Origin: Lachnospiraceae bacterium
Lineage (GTDB): Bacteria > Bacillota > Clostridia > Lachnospirales > Lachnospiraceae
Direction: 5' to 3'
Assembly: GCA_910575075.1 (NCBI GenBank)
Contig: CAJTCY010000018.1
Location: 1 to 64,000 of the forward strand
Length of the DNA: 64,000 nt
In this document: positions 44,545 to 52,261 of the stretch, one piece after another
Layout: every line of letters starts with the position of its first letter
How positions within the stretch are numbered: position 1 is the first letter of the stretch
Translations under genes and position numbers: made by a program
Notes under the pieces: generated by a model
What the model saw: only the letters and a program-made list of their open reading frames with translations
The model's database searches: none
Told to the model about the DNA's origin: nothing

Positions 44545-46494
44545 ATGAATCGTTTGGGTATCTTTGTATTTTATGATAAAGATGGGATCGTGGACCGCTA
44601 TGTCAGTTATCTTCTGCGCACGATACGTGAACATCTGACTGATTTGACAGTTGTCTGTAATGGAACTTTGACGGCAGAAGGCAGAAGCATACTTTGGGAA
44701 TTTGCAGATGAATTGTACATACGGGAAAATAAAGGGTTTGACGCCATGGCCTTAAAAATGGCGCTTACAGAATATATAGGATGGGAAAAAGCCGTTTGTT
44801 ATGATGAAATAATTTTTTTTAATGATACGTTTTATGGACCAATTTACCCCTGGCAGGAAGTGTTCAGCGAAATGGACCGCAGAGAAGCAGATTTCTGGGG
44901 ATTGACCGGGGAGGCGGAATCATCAGACTATTTTTCCTGTTATGAGAGAAAAATACCAGCGTATATACAGTCTTATTTTTATGCGTTCCGCCGTAGGCTG
45001 GTGAGCCATCCATGGTTTCAGGAATATTGGAATGCCTTTGACTCAACGGAATGGATCTTTTCTGATATAACAAACAAACATGAGCGAATATTTACACATT
45101 TGCTCAAAGCGCAGGGGTTTACTGCAGATACCTATGTGAAGGCAGAATTGTTTGAATCAGCGCAGCCAGAGCAGAACTTTGTCCAGTACTACTATATTGC
45201 CTGTCAGCTTATCAAAAAATACCGCTGTCCGGTTATAAAAAGAAAAAATTTTATAATGAAGCATTTGACAGAAAATCCGGGTGAGCAGGGAAATGATACC
45301 ATGAAAGCGCTGGAATATATTAAGAATCATACAGATTATGATGTAAACCTGATCTGGGAAAATATCCTGCGGCTCTATGATATGCAGGATATCAGAAAGA
45401 CGTTGAATTTAAATTACATTGTATCAGGAGAGGCGGCGAGGAAAGACGCCGAAGAGACAGTTCTGATTTTCTGGCTGTCCTGCCAGAACTGCCTGCCCCA
45501 GTGCCTGGAATATATCAGACGTCTTAAAACAGAAAATATAATTTATATTTATTCGCAGTCAAGAAAAATTATTCAAAGTGTACAAGCACATCTAAAAGGG
45601 GAAAATGTCATATGTGAGCAGGTCAAAGAACGGGAAGTTTACTGCTTTGTGTATTTAAGATGTCTGGAACTGGCGGAGAAGTATCGATATATAATCTTTC
45701 TCCACGATGTAGATTATTATGCTCCCGGTTATTTTTGCCTGCAGCAATATAGTCTGTTAGACCATTTATGGGACAATCTTCTGCAAAACCAGAATTATCT
45801 ATCGGGGGTGGAAGGGCTTTTTCACGAACAGGAAAGACTGGGAATGCTGACAGTGCCGCAGCCAATATTTGGTACATATTTTTCTTCGGTTGTGGAAGAG
45901 AGGAATCCTTTTTTCGTATTTTGCTGCAGAGCAGAAGGACTGAAAAAGGTGTCAGAACAAGGGAAAGACCTGACTGAAAAATTAAAACTGCAAAACGAAA
46001 AGAACCTTTTTTTTCTGGAATCTGATGCTATGGAGATACTGGCATTGGAATTTCAAAAGGCTGGCTATTATACAGCAGCTGTCATGAATGTGGATTATGC
46101 GGTGACAGCGTATACTTACATGCAGGCGCTGCTGAAACGTATTTTGCAGCAGGCAAAACGGAAGAACACATTCTCCGATTTCGACAGTTATCTGGACGGA
46201 GAAATGATAGCTTATGCCAGACGTTTTTCAGAAGTGATGGTGTATGGAGCAGGAGAAAATGGATACCGGGCGGCACATCTTCTGAAAAAGCACAGATTAA
46301 ACTTTACTGGTTTTATTGTTTCAGATGGGCAGTCGAATGGGAAGGAAAAATATGGATACCCAGTCTATCCATTGTCAGAACTGGAGGAACTGGAACGGGA
46401 GGGCGTCGTAGTATCCGTAGCAAATCCCAAAGCACAGAGAGAGATTGAGAAGAGCCTGGCAAAACGAAATTGTACAGATGTCTTTTTTGTATAA
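44545..46494 (+). CDS. RgpF-like rhamnan-synthesis protein with C-terminal Rossmann-like G-A-G domain
   Basis: A 649-residue protein. The N-terminal 220 residues resemble the RgpF/rhamnan synthesis domain: IFVFYDKDGIVDRYVSYLL, YIRENKGFDAMALKMAL, FFNDTFYGP, FWGLTGEA and FYAFRRRLVSHPWFQEYW. A second, related 250-residue region follows (ILIFWLSCQN and related segments) that may be another GT-A-like unit. From about residue 560 comes the Rossmann-like unit with VYGAGENGYRAAHLL. It starts three bases after the DUF616 gene. It probably assembles part of a polymer, or decorates a protein, with a deoxysugar. Confidence 0.75.
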   Translation: MNRLGIFVFYDKDGIVDRYVSYLLRTIREHLTDLTVVCNGTLTAEGRSILWEFADELYIRENKGFDAMALKMALTEYIGWEKAVCYDEIIFFNDTFYGPIYPWQEVFSEMDRREADFWGLTGEAESSDYFSCYERKIPAYIQSYFYAFRRRLVSHPWFQEYWNAFDSTEWIFSDITNKHERIFTHLLKAQGFTADTYVKAELFESAQPEQNFVQYYYIACQLIKKYRCPVIKRKNFIMKHLTENPGEQGNDTMKALEYIKNHTDYDVNLIWENILRLYDMQDIRKTLNLNYIVSGEAARKDAEETVLIFWLSCQNCLPQCLEYIRRLKTENIIYIYSQSRKIIQSVQAHLKGENVICEQVKEREVYCFVYLRCLELAEKYRYIIFLHDVDYYAPGYFCLQQYSLLDHLWDNLLQNQNYLSGVEGLFHEQERLGMLTVPQPIFGTYFSSVVEERNPFFVFCCRAEGLKKVSEQGKDLTEKLKLQNEKNLFFLESDAMEILALEFQKAGYYTAAVMNVDYAVTAYTYMQALLKRILQQAKRKNTFSDFDSYLDGEMIAYARRFSEVMVYGAGENGYRAAHLLKKHRLNFTGFIVSDGQSNGKEKYGYPVYPLSELEELEREGVVVSVANPKAQREIEKSLAKRNCTDVFFV

Positions 46495-46568
46495 GCCTGT
46501 CTTTAAAAATATAAATGTTCTTAAACAAAGACACAAAATTGATGTTGTATGTTATGGAGAATAGAAAA

Positions 46569-47858
46569 ATGGAAATAAAGAAATTAGCTGTAATAGGACT
46601 CGGATATGTGGGAATGCCTCTTGCAGTGGCATTTGCGAAAAAACTTCATGTGATTGGGTTTGACTTGAATCAAGAAAAAATCAGGCTGTACCGGCAAGGT
46701 GTCGATCCTACCAAAGAAGTGGGAGACGATGCAGTGAAAAATACTTCCATGATGTTTACATCCCAGGAAAAGGATTTAAGGGAGGCGGATTTTTATATCG
46801 TGGCTGTTCCCACTCCAGTGAGAGATGATAAGACTCCGGATTTAGCGCCAGTGTTATCTGCTTCTGAAATTGTAGGCAGAAATATGAAGAGAGGCGCCAT
46901 TGTAGTATATGAGAGTACCGTTTATCCAGGCGTGACAGAGGAAGAGTGCGTCCCAGTCTTAGAGCAGGAAAGCGGGTTGAAATGCGGGCAGGATTTTAAG
47001 GTGGGGTATTCACCGGAACGCATCAATCCGTGCGACAAAGAGCATGTGCTGTCAACAATTGTAAAAGTTGTATCTGGAATGGATGAAGAGACCTTGGAGA
47101 TTGTGGCGCAGGTATATGAACTGGTAGCTCTGGCAGGCGTCTACCGTGCAAAATCCATTAAAGTTGCAGAGGCGGCAAAGGTCATTGAAAACAGCCAGCG
47201 GGATATTAACATTGCATTTATGAATGAGCTGTCCATCATCTTCCACAGAATGGGGATTGACACAAAAGCCGTTTTAGAGGCCGCTGGTACAAAGTGGAAT
47301 TTTCTCAATTTCCGTCCAGGTCTGGTGGGAGGGCATTGCATTGGCGTAGACCCTTATTACCTGACCCATAAAGCGGCGCAGATGGGGTATCATTCACAGG
47401 TGATTTTATCAGGACGCCGTATCAACGATGATATGGGAAGGTATGTAGCAGAGCATATTGTCAAGGGTTTGATTAAAGCAGAGCGGGCGATAAAGAAATC
47501 AAAAGTCGCGATTCTGGGATTTGCTTTTAAAGAGAACTGCCAGGATACCAGGAATACGAAAGTTATCGATATTATAAATGAGCTGCGGGAATACGGCATT
47601 GAGCCGTTTGTCTCGGATGATGTGGCGGATAAGCATGAGGCAGAGCAGCTGTATGGCATACAATTACTCCCTGTGGAAGAGATAAGAGATATGGATGCCA
47701 TCGTGGTCTGTGTGCAGCATGAAATATTTCAGGGACTGGGCAGAGCATGGTTTGAGCAAAGGTTTTCAGGAACAGGAAAGAAGCTGCTTTTTGACTTGAA
47801 AGGAATGTATGACAGAGAGGAGTTTCCTGAACAGGAATATGATTACTGGAGGCTGTAA
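46569..47858 (+). CDS. tviB: UDP-N-acetylhexosamine 6-dehydrogenase (TviB/WbpA-like)
   Basis: A 429-residue NAD-dependent dehydrogenase that oxidises C6 of UDP-GlcNAc (or UDP-GalNAc) to the uronic acid. GLGYVGMPLAVAFAKK is the NAD loop. VVYESTVYPGVTEEEC is a WbpA/TviB hallmark, followed by KVAEAAKVIENSQRDINI. GGHCIGVDPYYL carries the catalytic cysteine. GFAFKENCQDTRNTKV is the C-terminal signature. ATG at 46569 is nine bases from GGAG and matches the family start. The usual length is about 425. The following gene is the 4-epimerase TviC, so the pair gives UDP-GalNAcA or UDP-GlcNAcA. Confidence 0.88.
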   Translation: MEIKKLAVIGLGYVGMPLAVAFAKKLHVIGFDLNQEKIRLYRQGVDPTKEVGDDAVKNTSMMFTSQEKDLREADFYIVAVPTPVRDDKTPDLAPVLSASEIVGRNMKRGAIVVYESTVYPGVTEEECVPVLEQESGLKCGQDFKVGYSPERINPCDKEHVLSTIVKVVSGMDEETLEIVAQVYELVALAGVYRAKSIKVAEAAKVIENSQRDINIAFMNELSIIFHRMGIDTKAVLEAAGTKWNFLNFRPGLVGGHCIGVDPYYLTHKAAQMGYHSQVILSGRRINDDMGRYVAEHIVKGLIKAERAIKKSKVAILGFAFKENCQDTRNTKVIDIINELREYGIEPFVSDDVADKHEAEQLYGIQLLPVEEIRDMDAIVVCVQHEIFQGLGRAWFEQRFSGTGKKLLFDLKGMYDREEFPEQEYDYWRL

Positions 47859-47895
47859 GTGTGCTTAAGTAAATGGTAAAGGTGACGGTGAATAT

Positions 47896-48870
47896 ATGGG
47901 ATATAGTGATATAAAATTTGCAGAAGGAACGTTATTTTTAGTGACTGGCGGAGCTGGATTTATAGGTTCTAATCTCTGCGAAGCGCTTCTGAATATGGGA
48001 TATCAGGTGCGCTGCCTGGACAATCTGTCAACGGGGAAACAGGAAAACGTAGATTTATTTGGCAATGATCCAGGTTACACATTTATAAAAGGTGATATTA
48101 CAGATTTGGATACTTGTGTGGAAGTGTGCAGGAATGTGGACTACGTACTGCATCAGGCAGCATGGGGCAGCGTGCCCAGGAGCATTGAGATGCCTCTGTA
48201 CTATGAAGAAGTGAATATCCGAGGGACATTGAATATGTTGGAAGCTGCCAGGCAGAATCAGGTAAAAAAGTTTGTTTACGCCTCCAGCTCATCTGTTTAT
48301 GGGGACCATCCGCTGTTGCCTAAGGTGGAGGGGCAGGAAGGAAACCTGCTCTCACCATATGCGCTGACTAAACGTGCAGATGAAGAGTATGCAAAGCTGT
48401 ATTGCAAGTTATATGGTTTGGATACGTATGGACTCCGTTATTTTAATGTGTTTGGCAGAAGACAGGACCCGAACGGAGCATATGCGGCGGTGATACCGAA
48501 ATTTCTGAAAATGCTGCTGAACAACGAGCGGCCTGTGATCAACGGGGACGGCAGGCAAAGCCGGGATTTTACTTACATCGAAAATGTTATCGAAGCGAAT
48601 CTCAGGGCTTGTCAGGCTGGACATGAAGCTGCCGGGCAGGTATTCAACATTGCCTATGGCGGACGGGAATATCTGATAGATTTATATTATCAGATGTGTG
48701 ATATTCTTGGCAGAAAGCTGGAACCGGTTTTCGGGCCGGAGCGGGCTGGAGATATCAAACATTCCAATGCAGATATTTCCAAGGCGAAAAAGCTGTTGGG
48801 ATATGAACCAGAGTACGATTTTGAACGAGGGCTGAAAGAGGCGGTTGACTGGTATCGGGAAAACTTGTGA
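47896..48870 (+). CDS. tviC: UDP-N-acetylhexosamine 4-epimerase (TviC/WbpP-like)
   Basis: A 324-residue extended SDR. VTGGAGFIGSNLCEAL is the NAD loop. HQAAWGSVPRSIEMP is a motif of the WbpP/TviC branch, which acts on N-acetylated UDP-hexoses. SSSSVYGDHP and SPYALTKRADEEYAKLY give the catalytic serine, tyrosine and lysine, and FNVFGRRQDPNGAYAAVIP completes the signature. The pairing with a TviB-like gene suggests conversion of UDP-GlcNAcA to UDP-GalNAcA. A strong hairpin overlaps the stop codon. It is the last gene of this stretch before the antisense Imm51 gene. Confidence 0.88.
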   Translation: MGYSDIKFAEGTLFLVTGGAGFIGSNLCEALLNMGYQVRCLDNLSTGKQENVDLFGNDPGYTFIKGDITDLDTCVEVCRNVDYVLHQAAWGSVPRSIEMPLYYEEVNIRGTLNMLEAARQNQVKKFVYASSSSVYGDHPLLPKVEGQEGNLLSPYALTKRADEEYAKLYCKLYGLDTYGLRYFNVFGRRQDPNGAYAAVIPKFLKMLLNNERPVINGDGRQSRDFTYIENVIEANLRACQAGHEAAGQVFNIAYGGREYLIDLYYQMCDILGRKLEPVFGPERAGDIKHSNADISKAKKLLGYEPEYDFERGLKEAVDWYRENL

Positions 48871-48895
48871 TCAGGAATTATCCTGGTCACAAGTT
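48862..48895. terminator. bidirectional hairpin overlapping the tviC stop
   Basis: AACTTGTGATCAGGA and TCCTGGTCACAAGTT form a 15-bp stem with one G-U-type mismatch and the loop ATTA. T-rich sequence follows on the plus strand (TATTTG) and TTTT on the minus strand, as fits a terminator between the convergent tviC and imm51 genes. Confidence 0.72.
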
Positions 48896-48914
48896 TATTT
48901 GCTGTTCTCACAAA

Positions 48915-49268
48915 TCAATCTAATTCGGCACGGCTGAATAAATCTGAAATTAAGGTGTTATCTTCACAAGCCTTCTTGAATTGAAGAATAAATTCAGCCA
49001 GGGAATCTTTGTCTTCTGAATAAGCACAAAACATATCAGCCTCCGGGTCAAAGTTGATTTTCTCCTGCAAGCCAGAACATTTCTCATCTAAAAACACCTG
49101 TGCTAAACTGCCCCAATCATATCCGCTGCCCTCAAAACCTTCCTCTGCACGAGTATCAAAAAGCTCTTGAAGATACGTGCCTGCGTTTAAACAAACAGAT
49201 GCACCGGAACTTTGTTCTACCCAAAAGAAAGGTGCAATTTCATTTTCAAACTGCTTAGTAATTTCCAT
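48915..49268 (-). CDS. Imm51-family immunity protein
   Basis: A 117-residue acidic protein. FFWVEQSSGAS and GSGYDWGSLAQVFLDEKC near the middle, then INFDPEADMFCAYSEDKD and FKKACEDNTLI, fit the order of conserved segments of Imm51. Imm51 proteins neutralise polymorphic toxins. Start ATG at 49268 is nine bases from GGAGG (ATG at 49274 is an alternative). It lies antisense within the plus-strand operon, with its own strong promoter and a terminator at its 3' end. No toxin gene is visible nearby, so it is an orphan immunity gene. Family recognition is by motif memory, without a search. Confidence 0.75.
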   Translation of the reverse strand: MEITKQFENEIAPFFWVEQSSGASVCLNAGTYLQELFDTRAEEGFEGSGYDWGSLAQVFLDEKCSGLQEKINFDPEADMFCAYSEDKDSLAEFILQFKKACEDNTLISDLFSRAELD

Positions 49269-49314
49269 TTTCATTCTCCTCCTGTTTTTCGCTTTCCTGG
49301 TCTGATTTTTCTAA

Positions 49315-49343
49315 ATTATACACCAAAGTATAAGATTTTTCAA
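49315..49343 (-). promoter_or_regulatory. SigA-type promoter of the Imm51 gene
   Basis: On the minus strand TTGAAA (49343-49338) and TATAAT (49320-49315) are exactly 17 bases apart, a near-perfect housekeeping promoter. The predicted transcript starts near 49308, 40 bases before the start codon. Confidence 0.75.
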
Positions 49344-49361
49344 TTCTCCAGCTAAAAGAAC

Positions 49362-49399
49362 GAATCCCTCGGCTGTAATGGCGTACAGTTGAGGGATTC
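49362..49399. repeat. stem-loop with nested hairpin upstream of imm51
   Basis: GAATCCCTC and GAGGGATTC form a perfect 9-bp stem; inside it CTGTA and TACAG pair as a second stem. On the plus strand it is followed by TTCTTTCCC and then the 22-bp motif shared with 12745-12766. It may be a terminator for plus-strand transcripts or a palindromic repeat. It lies in the gap between imm51 and the class V aminotransferase. Confidence 0.6.
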
Positions 49400-49408
49400 T
49401 TCTTTCCC

Positions 49409-49430
49409 ATAAGAGAAATAACAATTATGC
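49409..49430 (+). repeat. 22-bp motif shared with 12745-12766
   Basis: Reads ATAAGAGAAATAACAATTAT followed by GC, identical to the minus strand at 12745-12766. Both copies follow CTTTCCC- or CTTCCCT-like sequence and a stem-loop, so the shared unit may be larger than the exact match. Confidence 0.6.
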
Positions 49431-49575
49431 GCAGTTCGCGGAGAGGAAGCCATAGGACCACCTGTTCTGGCTGGTTGTCATGTTTACAGGAATTCCTTTT
49501 GATGATATAATGAACTGGAAAATTACAGGCGCAAGTAAGGTTTGTGCATTGCCAGAAGGCTGCAAGGAGGAAAAC

Positions 49576-50634
49576 ATGTTAAATTTTACGGTAGGTCCAG
49601 TTCAGGAATATGAGAATGTCTTAAAAATTGGAGGGAATCGCACACCATATTTCCGAAATGCCAGTTTTTCAAAGATTATGCTGGAAAATGAAGAAATGTT
49701 AAAAGAATTGGCATATGCTCCTGCGGACGCGAGAGCAGTTTTTTTGACGGCGTCAGGCACAGGCGCTATGGAAGCCGCTGTTATGAATCTGTTTACCGGG
49801 CGGGATAAAGTGCTTGTGGTAAATGGCGGTGGGTTTGGAAAGCGTTTTTCAGAGATATGTGACGTACATCATATTCCCTGTCAAGAGCTGGTGGTTCCTT
49901 TTGAAGAGGCGCTGACAGAGGAAATGCTTTCGCAGTATGAAGGGCAGAATTTTACCGGGCTGCTGATAAATATGAATGAGACATCCATTGGAAAATTGTA
50001 TGATATGAATCTGGTGGCAGATTTCTGCAGGCGCAATCATCTCTGGCTGGTAGTAGACGCCATCAGCGCTTTTCTTGCAGACCCTTTTGACATGCAAAAA
50101 TGGGGGATTGACGTTATGATTGCCAGTTCTCAGAAAGCGCTTGCAGTCCCACCGGGAATATCCATGCTGGTTCTTTCCGACAGAGCTGTGAAACGTGTAA
50201 ACGATATGCAGGCAGAAAGTTTTTATTTTAATTTGGCGGATGCATTGAAAAACGGAGAAAGAGGACAGACCCCGTTTACGCCGGCAGTCAGCATTCTGCT
50301 GCAGGTACATGCAAGGCTTCAGGAGCTGGTAAAAATTGGTGTGGAGCAGGAGAACCAGCGGATTGCGGACCTGGCAGCCCATTTCAGGGAAGGAATGAAA
50401 AGCCTGCCGTTTACCATTGCCTGCCCTTCTCTGTCAAATGCAGTGACACCCTTGATGACAGAAGGGATCTCAGCGCATTGGATTTTTGAAGAGCTTGAGA
50501 GAAAGTACCATATATGGGTTTGCCCCAACGGTGGAGAATTGCGGGACAAGCTTTTCAGGGTAGGGCATATCGGTGATTTGACATTTGAGGATAACGAATA
50601 TTTATTGGAGGCGTTTCAAAAAATTTTGGCATAA
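49576..50634 (+). CDS. class V PLP aminotransferase (alanine-glyoxylate/AEP transaminase-like)
   Basis: A 352-residue PLP enzyme. LNFTVGPVQ starts it, TASGTGAMEAAV binds PLP phosphate, DAISAFLADPFDM provides the PLP aspartate, and K in ASSQKALAVPPG is the Schiff-base lysine. The family includes 2-aminoethylphosphonate transaminase (PhnW) and alanine-glyoxylate aminotransferase. ATG at 49576 has AGGAGG five bases upstream; the frame upstream of it is probably non-coding. It is followed 17 bases later by an IspD-like cytidylyltransferase and then LicD, suggesting that the amine it makes is activated with CTP and transferred. No PEP mutase is present here, so phosphonate synthesis is not supported within the window. 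Confidence 0.78.
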   Translation: MLNFTVGPVQEYENVLKIGGNRTPYFRNASFSKIMLENEEMLKELAYAPADARAVFLTASGTGAMEAAVMNLFTGRDKVLVVNGGGFGKRFSEICDVHHIPCQELVVPFEEALTEEMLSQYEGQNFTGLLINMNETSIGKLYDMNLVADFCRRNHLWLVVDAISAFLADPFDMQKWGIDVMIASSQKALAVPPGISMLVLSDRAVKRVNDMQAESFYFNLADALKNGERGQTPFTPAVSILLQVHARLQELVKIGVEQENQRIADLAAHFREGMKSLPFTIACPSLSNAVTPLMTEGISAHWIFEELERKYHIWVCPNGGELRDKLFRVGHIGDLTFEDNEYLLEAFQKILA

Positions 50635-50651
50635 AAGGATGAGGAGGTACC

Positions 50652-51365
50652 ATGAACATAGCTATGGTGATAGCGGGCGGCAAGGGCGTCCGCATGAATC
50701 AGGACATACCCAAACAGTTTCTAAATATTAACGATAAACCGGTAATTATCTATACTCTTTTGGCATTTCAGCAGCATCCAGAGATAGATGCCATTATGGT
50801 GGTGTGTATTGAGGGATGGCAGACGATTTTGGAGGCATATGCCAAACAGTTTGATATTACGAAGCTGAAATGGATTACAGAAGGCGGCGAAAATGGACAG
50901 GGTTCTATACGAAATGGAATCAAAGAGCTGGAGAAACATTGCAAGCCGGACGATATGGTGTTAATTCATGATGCGATCAGGCCGAATTTATCTCAGGAGA
51001 TTATTTCCGGCTGTATCGCCTCATGCCGCCTCAATGGTTCTGCCATAACCGTGATTCCCTGTGCGGAGGCCATGCTTATGAGATGCGGGGATGGAAGGCA
51101 GTCAGAAGAAATGATAGACCGTGATTCTCTGGCGAGGACGCAGACGCCTCAGGCTTTTCCGTTGGCAAAACTGATCTGGGCGCATCAGGAGGCTGAGAAA
51201 CGGGGAATTACAAATTCTGTGGCAACTTGTACCCTGATGATTGAATTGGGAGAAAAGGTGCATTTCTGTTCTGGTTCTGAGAAAAATGTAAAAATAACAA
51301 CGACGGAAGATATTGAGATTTTTAAGGCGCTTTTAATGGCGAAAAAGGATGAGTGGATGAAATGA
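50652..51365 (+). CDS. IspD/TarI-like cytidylyltransferase
   Basis: A 237-residue CTP-dependent nucleotidyltransferase of the IspD superfamily. MVIAGGKGVRMNQDIPKQF at the start is the G-G-x-G-x-R-M...P-K-Q-F signature, VLIHDAIRPNLS the acidic metal-binding motif, and TQTPQAFPLAKL the conserved Q-T-P-Q-x-F. In glycan loci such proteins make CDP-polyols or CDP-phosphoamines rather than the isoprenoid intermediate. AGGAGG precedes the ATG. Its stop overlaps the LicD start (ATGA). The substrate is probably the phosphorylated product connected to the upstream aminotransferase. Confidence 0.82.
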   Translation: MNIAMVIAGGKGVRMNQDIPKQFLNINDKPVIIYTLLAFQQHPEIDAIMVVCIEGWQTILEAYAKQFDITKLKWITEGGENGQGSIRNGIKELEKHCKPDDMVLIHDAIRPNLSQEIISGCIASCRLNGSAITVIPCAEAMLMRCGDGRQSEEMIDRDSLARTQTPQAFPLAKLIWAHQEAEKRGITNSVATCTLMIELGEKVHFCSGSEKNVKITTTEDIEIFKALLMAKKDEWMK

Positions 51366-52261
51366 GTAAAAAAGTAGAATTGTCATCAGAAGATTTGAGA
51401 ACACTTCAGTTGATTGAACTGGAAATGATTGTGGAAGTAGACCGTATCTGCAGAAATAACGGGATTCAGTATTCATTAGATGGGGGAACTCTTTTAGGGG
51501 CGGCACGGCATAAAGGTTTTATTCCATGGGATGACGATGCAGATGTGATCTTTACAAGACACGAATACGCAAAGTTCTGCCGTGCCTGTAAGAAGGAGCT
51601 TGACAGAGAAAGGTTCTTCTTACAGGAATACCGGACAGATGAAAATTACAGATGGGGATATGCAAAAATCCGAAGAAAAGGAACGGAATTTATCCGTCTG
51701 GGGCAGGAACATATGAAGTACAAAACAGGTGTGTGCATCGACGTGTTTGTAGTGGATCATGTGCCGGATGGAGCGTTGATGCGCAGGCTGTACTATGGTG
51801 CAAACTTCTTTATCCGAAAAGTGATGTACTCTGAACTGGGACAGACGGCGGCAGACAATTTGCTGCTGAGGAAAATGTACCGCCTCTTATATCATATACC
51901 CAAGGATTCTATGTTTCATCTGCGTAACTGCCTGGCGGCCAGATGTAATCGCAAAAACACGGAACTGGTAAGCCATCTTTTGTATCCATATCCTTCGAAA
52001 GAGACAAAATACGGAATGCCGGCAGAATGCTTTGAACATTATCGTGACATAGAATTTGAAGGCATGCAGCTTCGCGGTTTTGTGGATTATGACAGATATC
52101 TTACCCTGCTGTACCATGACTATATGGAACTTCCTCCTGTGGAAAAAAGACAGGGGCCAGGGGAAGCGTCCAGTATAAAATTGATTGACATCACATTGGA
52201 AGAGATTCAGAAAAGGAAAGCAAAGGCAGACAAAGAACGATGGAAGAAACGAGGAATGTAA
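51362..52261 (+). CDS. LicD-family phosphotransferase
   Basis: A 299-residue protein of the LicD superfamily, whose founding member transfers phosphocholine from CDP-choline to a glycan. GTLLGAARHKGFIPWDDD is the catalytic motif with the D-D-D metal site; FFLQEYRTDENY and GVCIDVFVVDHVPDG follow in the expected order. The ATG at 51362 overlaps the preceding stop by four bases; a GTG three codons earlier is less likely. Its stop overlaps the next start (TAATG). It most likely moves the CDP-activated group made by the upstream pair. Substrate not known. Confidence 0.85.
   Translation: MSKKVELSSEDLRTLQLIELEMIVEVDRICRNNGIQYSLDGGTLLGAARHKGFIPWDDDADVIFTRHEYAKFCRACKKELDRERFFLQEYRTDENYRWGYAKIRRKGTEFIRLGQEHMKYKTGVCIDVFVVDHVPDGALMRRLYYGANFFIRKVMYSELGQTAADNLLLRKMYRLLYHIPKDSMFHLRNCLAARCNRKNTELVSHLLYPYPSKETKYGMPAECFEHYRDIEFEGMQLRGFVDYDRYLTLLYHDYMELPPVEKRQGPGEASSIKLIDITLEEIQKRKAKADKERWKKRGM

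Noticed and set aside
49576-51365. A full phosphonate (aminoethylphosphonate) pathway
   Set aside because: Only a PhnW-like aminotransferase is seen; PEP mutase and phosphonopyruvate decarboxylase are missing.
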